A DNA stretch of 64,000 nucleotides from Oscillospiraceae bacterium (GCA_015065765.1 SVPP01000006.1:1-64000); one strand, 5' to 3'. Positions 41,339-50,743 are shown, counted from the first letter of the stretch. Notes: generated by a model not told the origin, from the letters alone. Made by a program: numbers and translations.

Positions 41339-41361
41339 AATCAACATTTGTAGAGTTGATT
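41339..41361. promoter_or_regulatory. AATCAAC-N9-GTTGATT dyad in the TipAS leader
   Basis: Same half-sites as the serC-upstream dyad at 12346, here downstream of the predicted transcription start and 24 bp before the start codon. Could be an operator or an RNA stem. Confidence 0.4.
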
Positions 41362-41384
41362 CTTATGAAAAAGGAGAAGCCGTT

Positions 41385-41768
41385 ATGAAAATATCTGATA
41401 ACAACAGAATTGAAAAAGAAGCCCGGAAAAAATGGGGCGAAACAAATGCTTACAAAGAGTATTGCGGAAAAAGTAAAGGCTATACCGAGGAAAAATACGC
41501 GTTTCTCGCTGAGGGCATGAATGATATTTTCGCAGAGTTTGCAGTCTGTATGAAAAACGATGAAAAACCTGATTCGGAAAACACACAGAATCTTGTGAAA
41601 AAGTTGCAGGGTTATATCACAGAAAACTACTACACTTGTACAAAGGAAATTCTGTCAGGTCTTGGTCAGATGTATGTTCTTGATGAAAGATTCAAGCATA
41701 ACATCGATAAACAAGATGCCGGCACAGCAGAGTTTGTAAGCAATGCGATTAAATTTTATTGCAGATAA
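41385..41768 (+). CDS. Stand-alone TipAS antibiotic-recognition domain protein
   Basis: 127 residues: ARKKWGETNAYKEYCGKSKGYTEEKYAFLAEGMNDIFAEFA, then LVKKLQGYITENYYTCTKEILSGLGQMYVLDERFKHNID and GTAEFVSNAIKFYC. This is the TipAS fold, which in TipAL binds thiopeptides and other drugs covalently or tightly. The MerR DNA-binding half of TipAL is missing and no MerR gene is adjacent, so it resembles the short TipAS form that sequesters drug. The Cys in YYTC aligns in the region of the thiopeptide-reactive area but I cannot confirm equivalence. AAGGAG precedes ATG 41385. Confidence 0.85.
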   Translation: MKISDNNRIEKEARKKWGETNAYKEYCGKSKGYTEEKYAFLAEGMNDIFAEFAVCMKNDEKPDSENTQNLVKKLQGYITENYYTCTKEILSGLGQMYVLDERFKHNIDKQDAGTAEFVSNAIKFYCR

Positions 41769-41853
41769 AATAAGTCGTTCAGGTTATCTGCTCCGGTTTA
41801 TCCGTAAGCTTGACATGTGATGGCAAAAGATAAAGAAAAATCCTTTTAAAATC

Positions 41854-41881
41854 TTGACAAAAAAAGAACTTGTGTTATAAT
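41854..41881 (+). promoter_or_regulatory. Promoter of the V-type ATPase operon
   Basis: Perfect TTGACA (41854-41859), 16-bp spacer, perfect TATAAT (41876-41881), leaving a leader of about 127 nt. Confidence 0.7.
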
Positions 41882-41910
41882 AAACCTTGTTAAGTCAATA
41901 ATGTATTTAG

Positions 41911-41953
41911 GGAACCAGCTGACTGCAGAGGACGTTGGTTCCTTTGTGTTTTT
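41911..41953 (+). terminator. Terminator-like hairpin in the V-ATPase leader
   Basis: GGAACCAGC pairs with GTTGGTTCC (one G-U) and is followed by TTTGTGTTTTT. A second hairpin, TGTGTTT...AAACACA (about 41945-41967), overlaps the T-run and could compete with it. This suggests attenuation of the operon. No short ORF or known riboswitch was recognised. Confidence 0.5.
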
Positions 41954-42015
41954 CAGAGAAACACACAAAAATCACATTACTGTTATTCAGAACAAACTAA
42001 AAAGGAGACTGTATA

Positions 42016-42624
42016 ATGGAAATACAACTTCAGGAACTTATTGACCAGATCAAAAATGACGGGGTAAAAGCGGCTGAATCTCAGGCTGAAATGATACTCA
42101 GCACCGCAAAGGCCGAGGCCGAAAAAATTATCTCTGATGCGCAGGCGCAGGCAGACAAGATTATAGCCGATGCCAAAAACGAGAATGAAAAAATCGTCAG
42201 ATCCGGCGAGGACGCAATCCGTCAGGCGGGACGTAATCTTCTTATTTCTTTCAGGGAAAGCGTCACAAGAGAGCTCAAGGCAATTGTGGATAATAATGTA
42301 AATACAGTTTATTCAACAGATTCCTTTGCAAAACTTATTATCAATACTATTGAATGCTGGGCAAGCAAGCCTGAATCAGAGGACATCTCTGTAATTTTAA
42401 ACAGCAACGACCTTGCAAGTCTCGAAGAAACGCTGCTTGCAGAACTTAAGAAAAAAATGCTTGAAGGCGTTACACTCAAAGCAAATGATAATTTTGACGG
42501 CGGATTCAGAATCGCTGTTGATAACGGTGCAGTTTACTATGATTATTCTGCTGAGGCTGTTACAGACATGCTGTCAAATTATCTAAGCCCCAGAGTAACC
42601 GCACTTCTGAAAGAGGCTGAATAA
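42016..42624 (+). CDS. ntpE: V-type ATPase subunit E
   Basis: 202 residues. The N-terminal half is a long Ala/Glu/Lys coiled coil (AAESQAEMILSTAKAEAEKIISDAQAQADKIIADAKNE) as in the peripheral stalk of V/A-ATPases; the C-terminal half is globular (KMLEGVTLKANDNFDGGFRIAVDNGAVYYDYSAEAVTDML). First gene of a seven-gene operon in the order E, DUF2764, A, B, D, I, K. AAAAGGAG lies upstream. It ties the catalytic head to the membrane part. Confidence 0.92.
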   Translation: MEIQLQELIDQIKNDGVKAAESQAEMILSTAKAEAEKIISDAQAQADKIIADAKNENEKIVRSGEDAIRQAGRNLLISFRESVTRELKAIVDNNVNTVYSTDSFAKLIINTIECWASKPESEDISVILNSNDLASLEETLLAELKKKMLEGVTLKANDNFDGGFRIAVDNGAVYYDYSAEAVTDMLSNYLSPRVTALLKEAE

Positions 42625-42626
42625 TT

Positions 42627-43184
42627 ATGGCTGAATATTATCTGATATCTCAGTTACCGTCACTTGACGGTATTTCAGAAAGCACTCCTCTTCCTATTAC
42701 GGAAGAGAGATTCCGGGAGCTTTGTCAGCGTTTTCTGAGCAAGAAAGCGTGTCGCGAACTAGAAAATTTATCTCTTGTGCCGTCTGTATTTCCTGAAAAG
42801 TCAGCTTCTGCGCTGATTGAAAAATGGAATGATGGCGAAAGAAATCTTCGCATTGCTCTTGCAAAGCTTCGTGCTGATAAAATGAACAAACACTTTGATG
42901 CAGAAATCCAGGTCCTCCCTGCAGAGCTTTTGCAGACAGTGCGGACTGCTCTTGAAATTGAAAGTCCTATGGAAGCGGAAAATTTTCTGAACCGCTACCG
43001 TCTAGATTTTCTTGAAACACTCAGACCGATGGATTCGTTTTCGGAAGAATTCGTGTTCTATTACGGATTGAAGCTGAAACTCATTGAGCGTATAAGACAG
43101 TTTGATTCGGAAAGCGGAGAATCTGCATACAGAAATATATATAACTCTATTATGAATGGAGACAGATCGGAGGTTATACAATGA
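42627..43184 (+). CDS. DUF2764 protein of the V-ATPase operon (C-subunit-like)
   Basis: 185 residues. MAEYYLISQLPSLDGISESTPLPITEERFRELC is the typical opening of the DUF2764 family that sits between subunits E and A in Chlamydia, spirochaete and Bacteroidetes V-ATPase operons. Largely helical. It may take the role of subunit C or another stalk component, since no recognisable C gene is present; that is an inference. Two bases after ntpE, and overlapping ntpA by 4 bases. Confidence 0.8.
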   Translation: MAEYYLISQLPSLDGISESTPLPITEERFRELCQRFLSKKACRELENLSLVPSVFPEKSASALIEKWNDGERNLRIALAKLRADKMNKHFDAEIQVLPAELLQTVRTALEIESPMEAENFLNRYRLDFLETLRPMDSFSEEFVFYYGLKLKLIERIRQFDSESGESAYRNIYNSIMNGDRSEVIQ

Positions 43185-44950
43185 CCGAAAATAAAGGTAA
43201 AGTAGTAAGCATTAACGGAAACCTTGTATCAGTCAGTTTTGATGGCAATGTTTCCATGAACGAAATCTGCTTCGTTAATGTTGATAATACAAAACTCAAA
43301 AGTGAAGTTATCCGTATCCGAGGAAACATCGCACAGATTCAGGTTTACGAAATGACCGGCGGCATAAAATGCGGTGATGACGTTGAATTCACCGGGGAAA
43401 TGCTGTCTGCACAGCTTGGTCCCGGTCTTCTCGGACAGATTTACGACGGACTGCAGAACCCTCTGCCTGTATTGGCACAGCAGGCCGGCTGGTTTCTTGA
43501 AAGAGGAATCTACGCCGACGGACTCAACGCCGAAAAGAAATGGGAATTTACTCCCACTGCAAAGGTCGGCGATAACTTACGTGCAGGGGAATATTTAGGA
43601 ACAGTTCCGGAAGGCCCCTTTACACACAAAATTTTTGTTCCCTTCTACCTTCTCGGCAATTATACTCTGAAATCAATTGCCGACAAGGGTGAATATACCG
43701 TTAACGAAACAGTTGCTATTCTTACAGACGAGAGAGGCAGAGAAATTCCCGTTTCCATGTCATTCAGATGGCCTGTAAAAAGAGCTGTAAAATGCTACAG
43801 CGAAAGACTTGCACCCACAGAAACAATGGAAACAAAGGTGCGTCTTATTGACTCTTTCTTCCCCGTTGCAAAAGGCGGAACTTATTGTACTCCCGGTCCC
43901 TTCGGTGCAGGTAAAACTGTTTTACAGCACACAACTTCAAAATACGCAGATGTTGACATAGTTATTATCGCTGCCTGTGGCGAGCGTGCAGGTGAAGTTG
44001 TTGAAACTCTCACCGAATTCCCTGAACTTACAGATCCCAGAACAGGACGTTCTCTTATGGAAAGAACAATTATTGTGTGTAATACTTCTTCAATGCCCGT
44101 TGCTTCCCGTGAAGCATCAGTTTACACAGCAGTAACACTTGCCGAGTATTACAGACAAATGGGTCTCAATGTCCTGATGCTCGCTGACTCCACATCACGT
44201 TGGGCACAGGCGATGCGTGAAATGTCAGGCAGACTTGAAGAAATCCCCGGTGAAGAAGCCTTCCCTGCATACCTTGAATCATATATCGCCGCTTTCTATG
44301 AAAGAGCAGGTTGCGTACGCCTTCCTGACGGAAGCAAAGGTTCAGTTACAATCGGCGGTACTGTTTCTCCTGCAGGCGGTAACTTTGAAGAGCCCGTAAC
44401 TCAGGCTACTCTCAAGGTTGTAGGCGCTTTCCACGGATTATCACGTGAACGCTCAGATGCAAGAAAATATCCTGCAATTGACCCGCTTATTTCATGGTCT
44501 AAATATAATACGGTAACTGATTCTGCAAAATCCGGCTTCTTGAAAAACATTCTTCTCCACGGCGATGAAATCGGATCGATGATGAAAGTTGTGGGCGAAG
44601 AAGGCACAACTATTTCAGACTATGTTATCTACCTTAAAGCAGAAATGCTCGATTCCGTTTATCTCCAGCAGAACACCTTTGACCCCATTGAGGCTAACTG
44701 CACAACAGCCCGTCAGCGTTATGTTACAGATAAACTGGTATATGTTCTCGGCAGTGAATATTCACTTGACAGCAAGGACAATGCAAGAAGTTTCTTTAAC
44801 CGTATGCGTCAGAAATTCATTGACTGGAACTATACAGAATTCGGAAGTGATGCTTTCAAAAATGCAGAGTCCGAAATAGATACAATATATTCTGAAGGTC
44901 AGGGCAAAGCAAGCCGTGAAGCAGAGATTTTGTTAAAGGATGGTGAGTGA
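43181..44950 (+). CDS. ntpA: V-type ATPase catalytic subunit A
   Basis: 589 residues. The Walker A is [11 protein letters not shown] (about residue 240). Other landmarks are [73 protein letters not shown] and the [20 protein letters not shown] segment of the A-type subunit, plus the non-homologous insert (about 110-190) that marks V-type A subunits. It hydrolyses ATP (or makes it, if run in reverse). Overlaps its neighbours at both ends. Confidence 0.97.
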   Translation: MTENKGKVVSINGNLVSVSFDGNVSMNEICFVNVDNTKLKSEVIRIRGNIAQIQVYEMTGGIKCGDDVEFTGEMLSAQLGPGLLGQIYDGLQNPLPVLAQQAGWFLERGIYADGLNAEKKWEFTPTAKVGDNLRAGEYLGTVPEGPFTHKIFVPFYLLGNYTLKSIADKGEYTVNETVAILTDERGREIPVSMSFRWPVKRAVKCYSERLAPTETMETKVRLIDSFFPVAKGGTYCTPGPFGAGKTVLQHTTSKYADVDIVIIAACGERAGEVVETLTEFPELTDPRTGRSLMERTIIVCNTSSMPVASREASVYTAVTLAEYYRQMGLNVLMLADSTSRWAQAMREMSGRLEEIPGEEAFPAYLESYIAAFYERAGCVRLPDGSKGSVTIGGTVSPAGGNFEEPVTQATLKVVGAFHGLSRERSDARKYPAIDPLISWSKYNTVTDSAKSGFLKNILLHGDEIGSMMKVVGEEGTTISDYVIYLKAEMLDSVYLQQNTFDPIEANCTTARQRYVTDKLVYVLGSEYSLDSKDNARSFFNRMRQKFIDWNYTEFGSDAFKNAESEIDTIYSEGQGKASREAEILLKDGE

Positions 44951-44952
44951 GA

Positions 44953-46248
44953 ATGAATAAAGTTTTTAACAGAATCGAATCAATTACAGGTAACGTTATC
45001 ACCGTCAGAGCAGAGGGTGTCAGATACCATGAGCTCGCTCAGATAAATACCCGCTTCGGCAAATCTCTCGCAGAAGTCAATAAAATTGACGGAGACCTTG
45101 TTTCTCTGCAGGTTTTTGCAGGCGGTCAGGGTATTTCAACAGGTGATGAAGTCCGCTTTCTCGGTCATGAAATGCGTGTATCTTTCAGCGAAGACCTTCT
45201 TGGCAGAATTTTCAACGGTTCAGGTGAACCGAGAGATAAGGGCCCTGCACTCACTGATAACATGAAGCCTATCGGCGGACCTTCAGTCAACCCTACAAAG
45301 CGTATTCTTGCGAACCGAATGATGAGAACCAACATTCCCATGATTGATATGTTCAACACACTTGTTGTTTCACAGAAGCTTCCCATCTTCTCAATTTCCG
45401 GTGAGCCTTATAACCAGCTCCTTGCAAGAATTGCACTGCAGGCAGAAGCTGATGTTATCGTTCTCGGCGGTATGGGTCTTAAATATGACGATTTTCTTTA
45501 CTTCAAAGAAGAACTTTCAAATGGCGGTGCACTCAGCAAAACAGTTATGTTTATTCACACCGCATCTGACCCTACAGTTGAATGTATGATGATTCCCGAT
45601 ATGGCGCTTGCTGTAGCAGAGCAGTTTGCTTTGCAGGATAAGGATGTTCTTGTGCTTCTCACCGATATGACTAACTTTGCCGATGCTATGAAAGAAATTG
45701 CCATCACTCAGGAACAGGTTCCCTCAAACCGAGGATATCCCGGTGACCTTTATTCACAGCTTGCGTCCCGATATGAAAAGGCTGTTGACTTTGATGACTC
45801 AGGCTCTGTTACAGTTCTTGCTGTTACAACAATGCCAGGTGATGACGTAACTCATCCTGTTCCCGATAATACAGGCTACATTACAGAAGGTCAGTATTAT
45901 CTCAAGGGCGGACGAATTGAACCCTTCGGTTCACTTTCCCGTCTTAAACAGAATGTCAACAGTAAAACCCGTAAGGACCACCGTATCCTTATGGACTCTA
46001 TGATCAGATTATATTCATCCTATAAAGAAACACTGGAAAAGAAAAACATGGGATTCTCCATGAATAGCTGGGATGAGAAATTATTGAAATACGGTCAGCT
46101 TTTTGAAAACAAGCTTATGGATTTATCAGTTAATCTCACTCTTGAAGAAGCTCTTGACCTTGGCTGGGAAATCCTTGCAGAATGTTTCGAAAAGGATGAA
46201 ACCGGTATAAAATCCGACCTTACAGACGAATTCTGGAAAGTTAAGTAA
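44953..46248 (+). CDS. ntpB: V-type ATPase subunit B
   Basis: 431 residues from ATG 44953 (an in-frame GTG at 44947 overlaps the ntpA stop but lacks better spacing). Contains [48 protein letters not shown] in place of a full Walker [43 protein letters not shown] and ITEGQYYL. Regulatory, non-catalytic partner of subunit A in the alternating hexamer. Confidence 0.97.
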   Translation: MNKVFNRIESITGNVITVRAEGVRYHELAQINTRFGKSLAEVNKIDGDLVSLQVFAGGQGISTGDEVRFLGHEMRVSFSEDLLGRIFNGSGEPRDKGPALTDNMKPIGGPSVNPTKRILANRMMRTNIPMIDMFNTLVVSQKLPIFSISGEPYNQLLARIALQAEADVIVLGGMGLKYDDFLYFKEELSNGGALSKTVMFIHTASDPTVECMMIPDMALAVAEQFALQDKDVLVLLTDMTNFADAMKEIAITQEQVPSNRGYPGDLYSQLASRYEKAVDFDDSGSVTVLAVTTMPGDDVTHPVPDNTGYITEGQYYLKGGRIEPFGSLSRLKQNVNSKTRKDHRILMDSMIRLYSSYKETLEKKNMGFSMNSWDEKLLKYGQLFENKLMDLSVNLTLEEALDLGWEILAECFEKDETGIKSDLTDEFWKVK

Positions 46249-46259
46249 GGAGGATTAAA

Positions 46260-46892
46260 GTGGCAAAAATCAAACTGACTAAAAATGAGTTGAAGATACA
46301 GAAAGATGCTCTCAAAATGTATCGGAGATATTTGCCTACCCTGACACTCAAAAAGCAACAGCTTCAGGCTGAAATCCGCACCATTGAAGCAAAAGCCGAA
46401 TCAGTAAGAAAAAGCAGAGAAAATCTGGAAAAGGGCTTCAGTTCATGGATTGCCGTTTTCAGCGAAACAGAAGCTTTTCCTGACGGAATAATCACCGTAA
46501 GTAATATCCGCAAGGGTTATGGAAACATCGCAGGTGTTACAATTCCGACCTTTGAAGGTGCTGATTTTTCAAGAGGCGATTATGATTTATACAAAACTCC
46601 CCTCTGGGTCGACATTGCCGCAAACCATATGGAAAAAGCTATGTCACTTGACCTTGAGGCTGAGGTGTTGGATGAGCAGGTCAGACTTCTCAGACAGGAA
46701 CTTCACGCAACCACACAGAGAGTCAATCTGTTCGAAAAGGTTAAAATCCCCGAAACAGAGGAAAACATCAAAAAAATATCAATTTATATGGCGGACCAAC
46801 AGGTAAGTGCCGTTGTCCGTTCAAAAATATCAAAACGTAAAATAGCATCACGTAGCGAAATATCTTCGGAAACGGAGGTGTACTCGTTATGA
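46260..46892 (+). CDS. ntpD: V-type ATPase subunit D
   Basis: 210 residues from a GTG start with TAAGGAGG ideally placed. Begins AKIKLTKNELKIQKDALKMYRRYLPTLTLKKQQLQ and has long N- and C-terminal helices (EVLDEQVRLLRQELHATTQRVNLFEKVKIPETEENIKKI) that form the central rotor shaft. Overlaps ntpI by 4 bases (ATGA). Confidence 0.93.
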   Translation: MAKIKLTKNELKIQKDALKMYRRYLPTLTLKKQQLQAEIRTIEAKAESVRKSRENLEKGFSSWIAVFSETEAFPDGIITVSNIRKGYGNIAGVTIPTFEGADFSRGDYDLYKTPLWVDIAANHMEKAMSLDLEAEVLDEQVRLLRQELHATTQRVNLFEKVKIPETEENIKKISIYMADQQVSAVVRSKISKRKIASRSEISSETEVYSL

Positions 46893-48820
46893 TAGTGCCT
46901 ATGAAAAAAGTATCTCTCATAATCAAGGGAGATAAAAAATCCGAAACGCTGAAAAAACTCCGTAGCCTTGGAATTATTCACATTGAATCACTGGAAGGTA
47001 CAGGAAAAAAGCTTGAAGAACTGAGAGAAAGAGTTTCGGTGCTCGAAAGTGCACTTTTCAGCATATCGGAGAAGAAAAATAAAAAGGCTGAGAATCAGCA
47101 TCTTGACACTGCTCAGTCAATTTCCGTATCACAGGAAATAGTCGCTCTTGAGGAAGAAAAAAAGCTCTGTTCAGGCAAACTTCACGTCCTCTGCTCGGAA
47201 CTCGAAAGGTTATCAACTTGGGGTGAACTTGCTCCTGAAGAGCTTGATGAGTTGGCGAAAAAGGGAATCGAAATTTCACTTTATGAGATGCCGAAAGCAG
47301 AATATGAAAATCTCGGTGAAAACGTAAAAACAATCGCCTTGCAAAAGACAAAAGCTTCTGTAAAATTCCTGCTTATCAAATCAGGAACTGAAACGGAAAA
47401 AGAAATTGTTGATTCGCTGAAAAGCTACAAACTTGAATTGCCGGAAATTTCGACGGTGAAAATCAGGCAGAAGGTTGAAAGTTTAAACAACAGAGTTAAA
47501 GAAATTGACGAAAAGATTTCTTCCTGTTCAGGCTGTGCCGACAGCATAAAAAAAGCAATCAAAGCTTGTGAAAAAGAAATCGAATTTGAGATTTATGCTA
47601 CAGGTATGGCGAATGAAACGTTATCATCCGATGGACAAAGTGACGTTTCCGTTGCATACTTCACAGGTTACGTGGAGGAGGAAAACCTTGAGCGTCTTAA
47701 AGAAACTGCAAAGGAAAATTGTTGGGGACTTCTTGTTGAAAATCCCACAGAAGAGGATGATGTGCCTACCAAGCTGAAGAACAACAAGTTTGTCAGTCTT
47801 ATTTATCCCCTTACGGATTTCCTTGGCACAGTGCCCGGATATTTTGAATATGATATCTCAGGTTGGTTCCTGTCATTCATACTCATTTTCTTCGGAATTA
47901 TTTTCGGCGACGGTGGCTACGGACTGCTCATATGTGCAGTAACAGGAATACTGATTGCAAAATCACTCATATCAAAGAAAAAAGTTCCCCCTGCATTTTT
48001 GCTTATCGGTCTTTTTGGTTTATCGACTATTCTCTGGGGAACACTGACCTGCACATGGTTTGGTCTTTCAGCAGAACAGTTACCCGAATGGCTTCAGAAG
48101 TTGTCAATTCCTGTAATTTCCAATGTTTATACCGACAGAATATGGTATCCGTTCTGGACACAGGGCAGATATGGTCTTACAACTGCGCAGAATCTTCAGA
48201 TATTCTGTTTCTCGTTAGCACTTGTTCAGCTTACTGTAGCACACATCAAGGTTGCTTCAAGAAACAGAAAATCAATCAAAATTCTCGGTGACATCGGTTC
48301 GATCATGCAACTTATCGGTATTTTTTACGTGGTACTCAGCTTCGTTGTGAATGCCGATGTATTCAGTTTCGGTCTGGTAATAGGCGGTATTCCTGTCGGT
48401 ACTGTTGCCCTCATCATGGTTATAACAGGTTTTGTTATGAGCTTCGTGTTCTCAAACTACGAAGGAAACATTATCAAATCCATACTTGCAAGCCTTAAAA
48501 ATATAGTTTCGGTTCTGCTTGGTGTTGTCAATGTTTTCTCAGATATAGTTTCCTATATACGACTCTGGGCAGTAGGTCTTGCAGGTGCTGCAATATCTGC
48601 AACTGTCAATGAACTGGCAGGTCCCTTACTGGGCAACTTCATGTTTATGATACTTGCGATTATACTTCTTGTGTTCGGTCACGGACTTAATATGATACTC
48701 AATGTTCTGTCTGTTATTGTTCACGGCATACGACTTAACACGCTGGAGTTTTCATCGCATCTTGATATGTCCTGGAGCGGACATAAATTCAAACCTTTCA
48801 AAGAACAAATTGAAAAATAA
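46889..48820 (+). CDS. ntpI: V-type ATPase subunit I (a-subunit)
   Basis: 643 residues. The N-terminal 300 are a cytoplasmic coiled-coil collar (LEELRERVSVLESALFS, VESLNNRVKEIDEKISS). The C-terminal half has about seven membrane segments, beginning ISGWFLSFILIFFGIIFGDGGYGLLI and including FSDIVSYIRLWAVGLAGAAISATVNELAG, where the conserved Arg of YIRLWAVGLA faces the ion-binding rotor ring. GGAGGTG sits 8 bases before ATG 46889. Confidence 0.95.
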   Translation: MIVPMKKVSLIIKGDKKSETLKKLRSLGIIHIESLEGTGKKLEELRERVSVLESALFSISEKKNKKAENQHLDTAQSISVSQEIVALEEEKKLCSGKLHVLCSELERLSTWGELAPEELDELAKKGIEISLYEMPKAEYENLGENVKTIALQKTKASVKFLLIKSGTETEKEIVDSLKSYKLELPEISTVKIRQKVESLNNRVKEIDEKISSCSGCADSIKKAIKACEKEIEFEIYATGMANETLSSDGQSDVSVAYFTGYVEEENLERLKETAKENCWGLLVENPTEEDDVPTKLKNNKFVSLIYPLTDFLGTVPGYFEYDISGWFLSFILIFFGIIFGDGGYGLLICAVTGILIAKSLISKKKVPPAFLLIGLFGLSTILWGTLTCTWFGLSAEQLPEWLQKLSIPVISNVYTDRIWYPFWTQGRYGLTTAQNLQIFCFSLALVQLTVAHIKVASRNRKSIKILGDIGSIMQLIGIFYVVLSFVVNADVFSFGLVIGGIPVGTVALIMVITGFVMSFVFSNYEGNIIKSILASLKNIVSVLLGVVNVFSDIVSYIRLWAVGLAGAAISATVNELAGPLLGNFMFMILAIILLVFGHGLNMILNVLSVIVHGIRLNTLEFSSHLDMSWSGHKFKPFKEQIEK

Positions 48821-48831
48821 GGAGAATCATT

Positions 48832-49257
48832 ATGAATTTAGGATTATTAGCAACAGCTTTATCAATGGGTATCGCCGCAATCGGTTCTGCAATCGGTATC
48901 GGTATTGCAGGTCAGGCATCAATCGGTGCCTGGAAAAAATGCTATATGAGCAACAAAGCAGCACCTTTCATTCTTACAGTTTTTGCAGGTGCGCCCCTTA
49001 CACAGACAATTTACGGCTTCCTTCTTATGCAGCAGATGAAATCAGCTACCTCTGATCCCGCATTCCTTCTGGGTCTCGGTATTGCATCAGGTCTTGCAAT
49101 GGCAATCTCCGCAGTATTCCAGGGTAAAGCAGGTGCTGCAGGTGCAGATGCGCTTGCCGAAACCGGTAAAGGCTTCTCTCAGTACATCACTGTTGTAGGT
49201 CTTTGTGAAACAGTTGCTCTTTTCGCACTTGTTTTCAGCATGGTTGCCCTCGGATAA
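48832..49257 (+). CDS. ntpK: V-type ATPase proteolipid subunit K
   Basis: 141 residues, four membrane helices. Two half-repeats: SMGIAAIGSAIGIGIAGQASIGAW...FILTVFAGAPLTQTIYGFLLM and LGLGIASGLAMAISAVFQGKAGAAGA...VGLCETVALFALVFSMVALG. The ion-carrying Glu is in helix 4 (CETVALF), with Thr-Gln in helix 2 (PLTQTIYG) and Gln in VFQGK. In Enterococcus NtpK equivalent Thr, Gln, Gln and Glu bind sodium, so a Na+-coupled enzyme is plausible. Last gene of the operon, before a strong terminator. Confidence 0.95.
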   Translation: MNLGLLATALSMGIAAIGSAIGIGIAGQASIGAWKKCYMSNKAAPFILTVFAGAPLTQTIYGFLLMQQMKSATSDPAFLLGLGIASGLAMAISAVFQGKAGAAGADALAETGKGFSQYITVVGLCETVALFALVFSMVALG

Positions 49258-49284
49258 TCAACGAAAAAGCGGCAAATATATGCA

Positions 49285-49319
49285 AAAAGTGGGTGATATC
49301 CGGTGTATCACCCACTTTT
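49285..49319 (+). terminator. Terminator of the V-ATPase operon
   Basis: AAAAGTGGGTGATA pairs perfectly with TATCACCCACTTTT across a 7-base loop, 28 bp past ntpK. Confidence 0.8.
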
Positions 49320-49406
49320 AAATTACGATTTCTTTGTTTTTGTCTATAATTTTTATATCGTGAATGCGTAAAAACGACACTTAACTGAAAGGTGTGAATC
49401 AATCTG

Positions 49407-49979
49407 ATGCTTATTCTTGAAAATTGTAATGCTGAAATTTCTGTGATACGCAGCAAGAGAAAATCAATTTCGGTAGAGATCAAAGCGGGCAATGTTATAG
49501 TCCGTGCACCGCTGAGAATGAAAGATAAAGAAATACAGAAATTTATTGAAAGCAAAAAGAACTGGATTGAAAAACATCTCCTGATATTTGCTGAAAGGCA
49601 AAAGAAACTGAAGGATTTGAAGCCATATACCGAAAAAGAGTTAAAAGAAATTGTGGCAGATGCCAAAAGAATAATCCCTGAACGAACACAATATTATGCA
49701 GAGAAAATCGGCGTTGACTATAACAGAATATCTGTCAGGAAACAACACAAACGCTGGGGAAGTTGTTCTTCTCAGGGAAATCTTAACTTCAACTGCCTTT
49801 TAGTACTTCTGCCTGATGAAGTTCTCGACAGTGTTGTCGTTCATGAGCTTTGCCACAGAAAACAGATGAATCATTCCGCAAAATTCTATGCGGAAGTTGA
49901 GAAAGCATTTCCCGAATACAGAAAATGGCACAAATGGTTAAACGACAACGGCGGACAGTATCTTGCCCGCTTACCTTAA
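49407..49979 (+). CDS. YgjP-type zinc metallopeptidase (DUF45)
   Basis: 190 residues. The zinc site is VVHELCHRKQMNHSAKFYAEVEKAFPEY (HExxH with a third ligand), and RKQHKRWGSCSSQGNLNFNCLLVLLP is the hallmark strand of the YgjP/DUF45 family. The N-terminal part (VIRSKRKSISVEIKAGNVIVRAP) is also typical. Usually found as a stand-alone gene; the substrate is not established. GAAAGGTG lies upstream. No operon partner. Confidence 0.9.
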   Translation: MLILENCNAEISVIRSKRKSISVEIKAGNVIVRAPLRMKDKEIQKFIESKKNWIEKHLLIFAERQKKLKDLKPYTEKELKEIVADAKRIIPERTQYYAEKIGVDYNRISVRKQHKRWGSCSSQGNLNFNCLLVLLPDEVLDSVVVHELCHRKQMNHSAKFYAEVEKAFPEYRKWHKWLNDNGGQYLARLP

Positions 49980-49989
49980 AATCGAAAAG

Positions 49990-50027
49990 CCGTCCGAGTG
50001 TAACACCCGGACGGTTTGCTTATTTTT
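49990..50027. terminator. Terminator between the DUF45 gene and the PnuC-like gene
   Basis: CCGTCCG-A-GTG/CAC-C-CGGACGG stem at 49990-50014, then TTTGCTTATTTTTG on the plus strand. The two genes converge here; the T-run runs into the 3' end of the PnuC-like gene. Confidence 0.7.
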
Positions 50028-50682
50028 GTTGCTGAGTATCATACAGCCTTTTTGCCTGAAAGAAAGCAAAGACAATGCATATAAAGGAATACACTGAATA
50101 AATAAGATATGTGGCTATTTCAGGAGAATCACTAAGCATTGTTATATACAGAATTATACTGATCACACCGTTGATAATCATTAAAAATGTGTATTCAACA
50201 AAGGCAAACATCGTGAGAAAATAAATCAGTATACCCAGCAGGTTTATTATACTGTCCAGAAAAACATATTTTGCACCTATAAGCGGAAGTAGAATCCACA
50301 TAGCCGCCAACGCACCGATAAACCCGAACAGAACAATTACCCTCTGTTTCCGGCTCATCTTACGCAACACAGTGGAATGCTCCCACTTGTTTTTATTCCA
50401 GCGGATAAAAGTTAAAATCTGAATCGGAAAAGAAAACAGTAAAGCAGAAAATGCTGAACCGTAGAGACTATAATAAATGTAAACCGCACCGTAAAGCAAT
50501 GAATTTATACCACCCATCAGGCTTGCAAATCGGCTTATCCTGGTCTGAAGCAGAGAAATCACCAAAGAAACATACAAAGGCAATATTCTCAAAAAACTCT
50601 GCTGATAGTAAACACCTGCAATAGTGATAAGTATTGCCGTGAATACCATAAGTATGATAATAAATATATCTTTCTTGCGCAA
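50020..50682 (-). CDS. PnuC-like membrane transporter
   Basis: 220 residues with about seven membrane helices. The SLMGGINSLLYGAVYIYYSLYGSAFSALLFSFPIQILTFIRWNKNKW segment and INLLGILIYFLTMFAFVEYTFLMIINGVISIILYI match the PnuC (nicotinamide riboside and related vitamin) transporter layout. The TTG at 50682 is preferred as start because AAGGAG lies 9 bases before it; an in-frame ATG at 50709 lacks a ribosome site and sits close to a TATAAT (50719-50724). If the TIR proteins consume NAD, NAD-precursor uptake is a curious but unlinked neighbour. Confidence 0.75.
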   Translation of the reverse strand: MRKKDIFIIILMVFTAILITIAGVYYQQSFLRILPLYVSLVISLLQTRISRFASLMGGINSLLYGAVYIYYSLYGSAFSALLFSFPIQILTFIRWNKNKWEHSTVLRKMSRKQRVIVLFGFIGALAAMWILLPLIGAKYVFLDSIINLLGILIYFLTMFAFVEYTFLMIINGVISIILYITMLSDSPEIATYLIYSVYSFICIVFAFFQAKRLYDTQQQK

Positions 50683-50743
50683 AACCGCTCTCTCCTTCCC
50701 TCTTCTCATTTACAGCCGATTATAATAAATTTCTCAACACAAA

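Noticed and set aside
42627-43184. The 185-aa gene as ordinary V-ATPase subunit C or F
   Set aside because: The sequence opening and operon position fit DUF2764; no typical C- or F-subunit motifs were seen.
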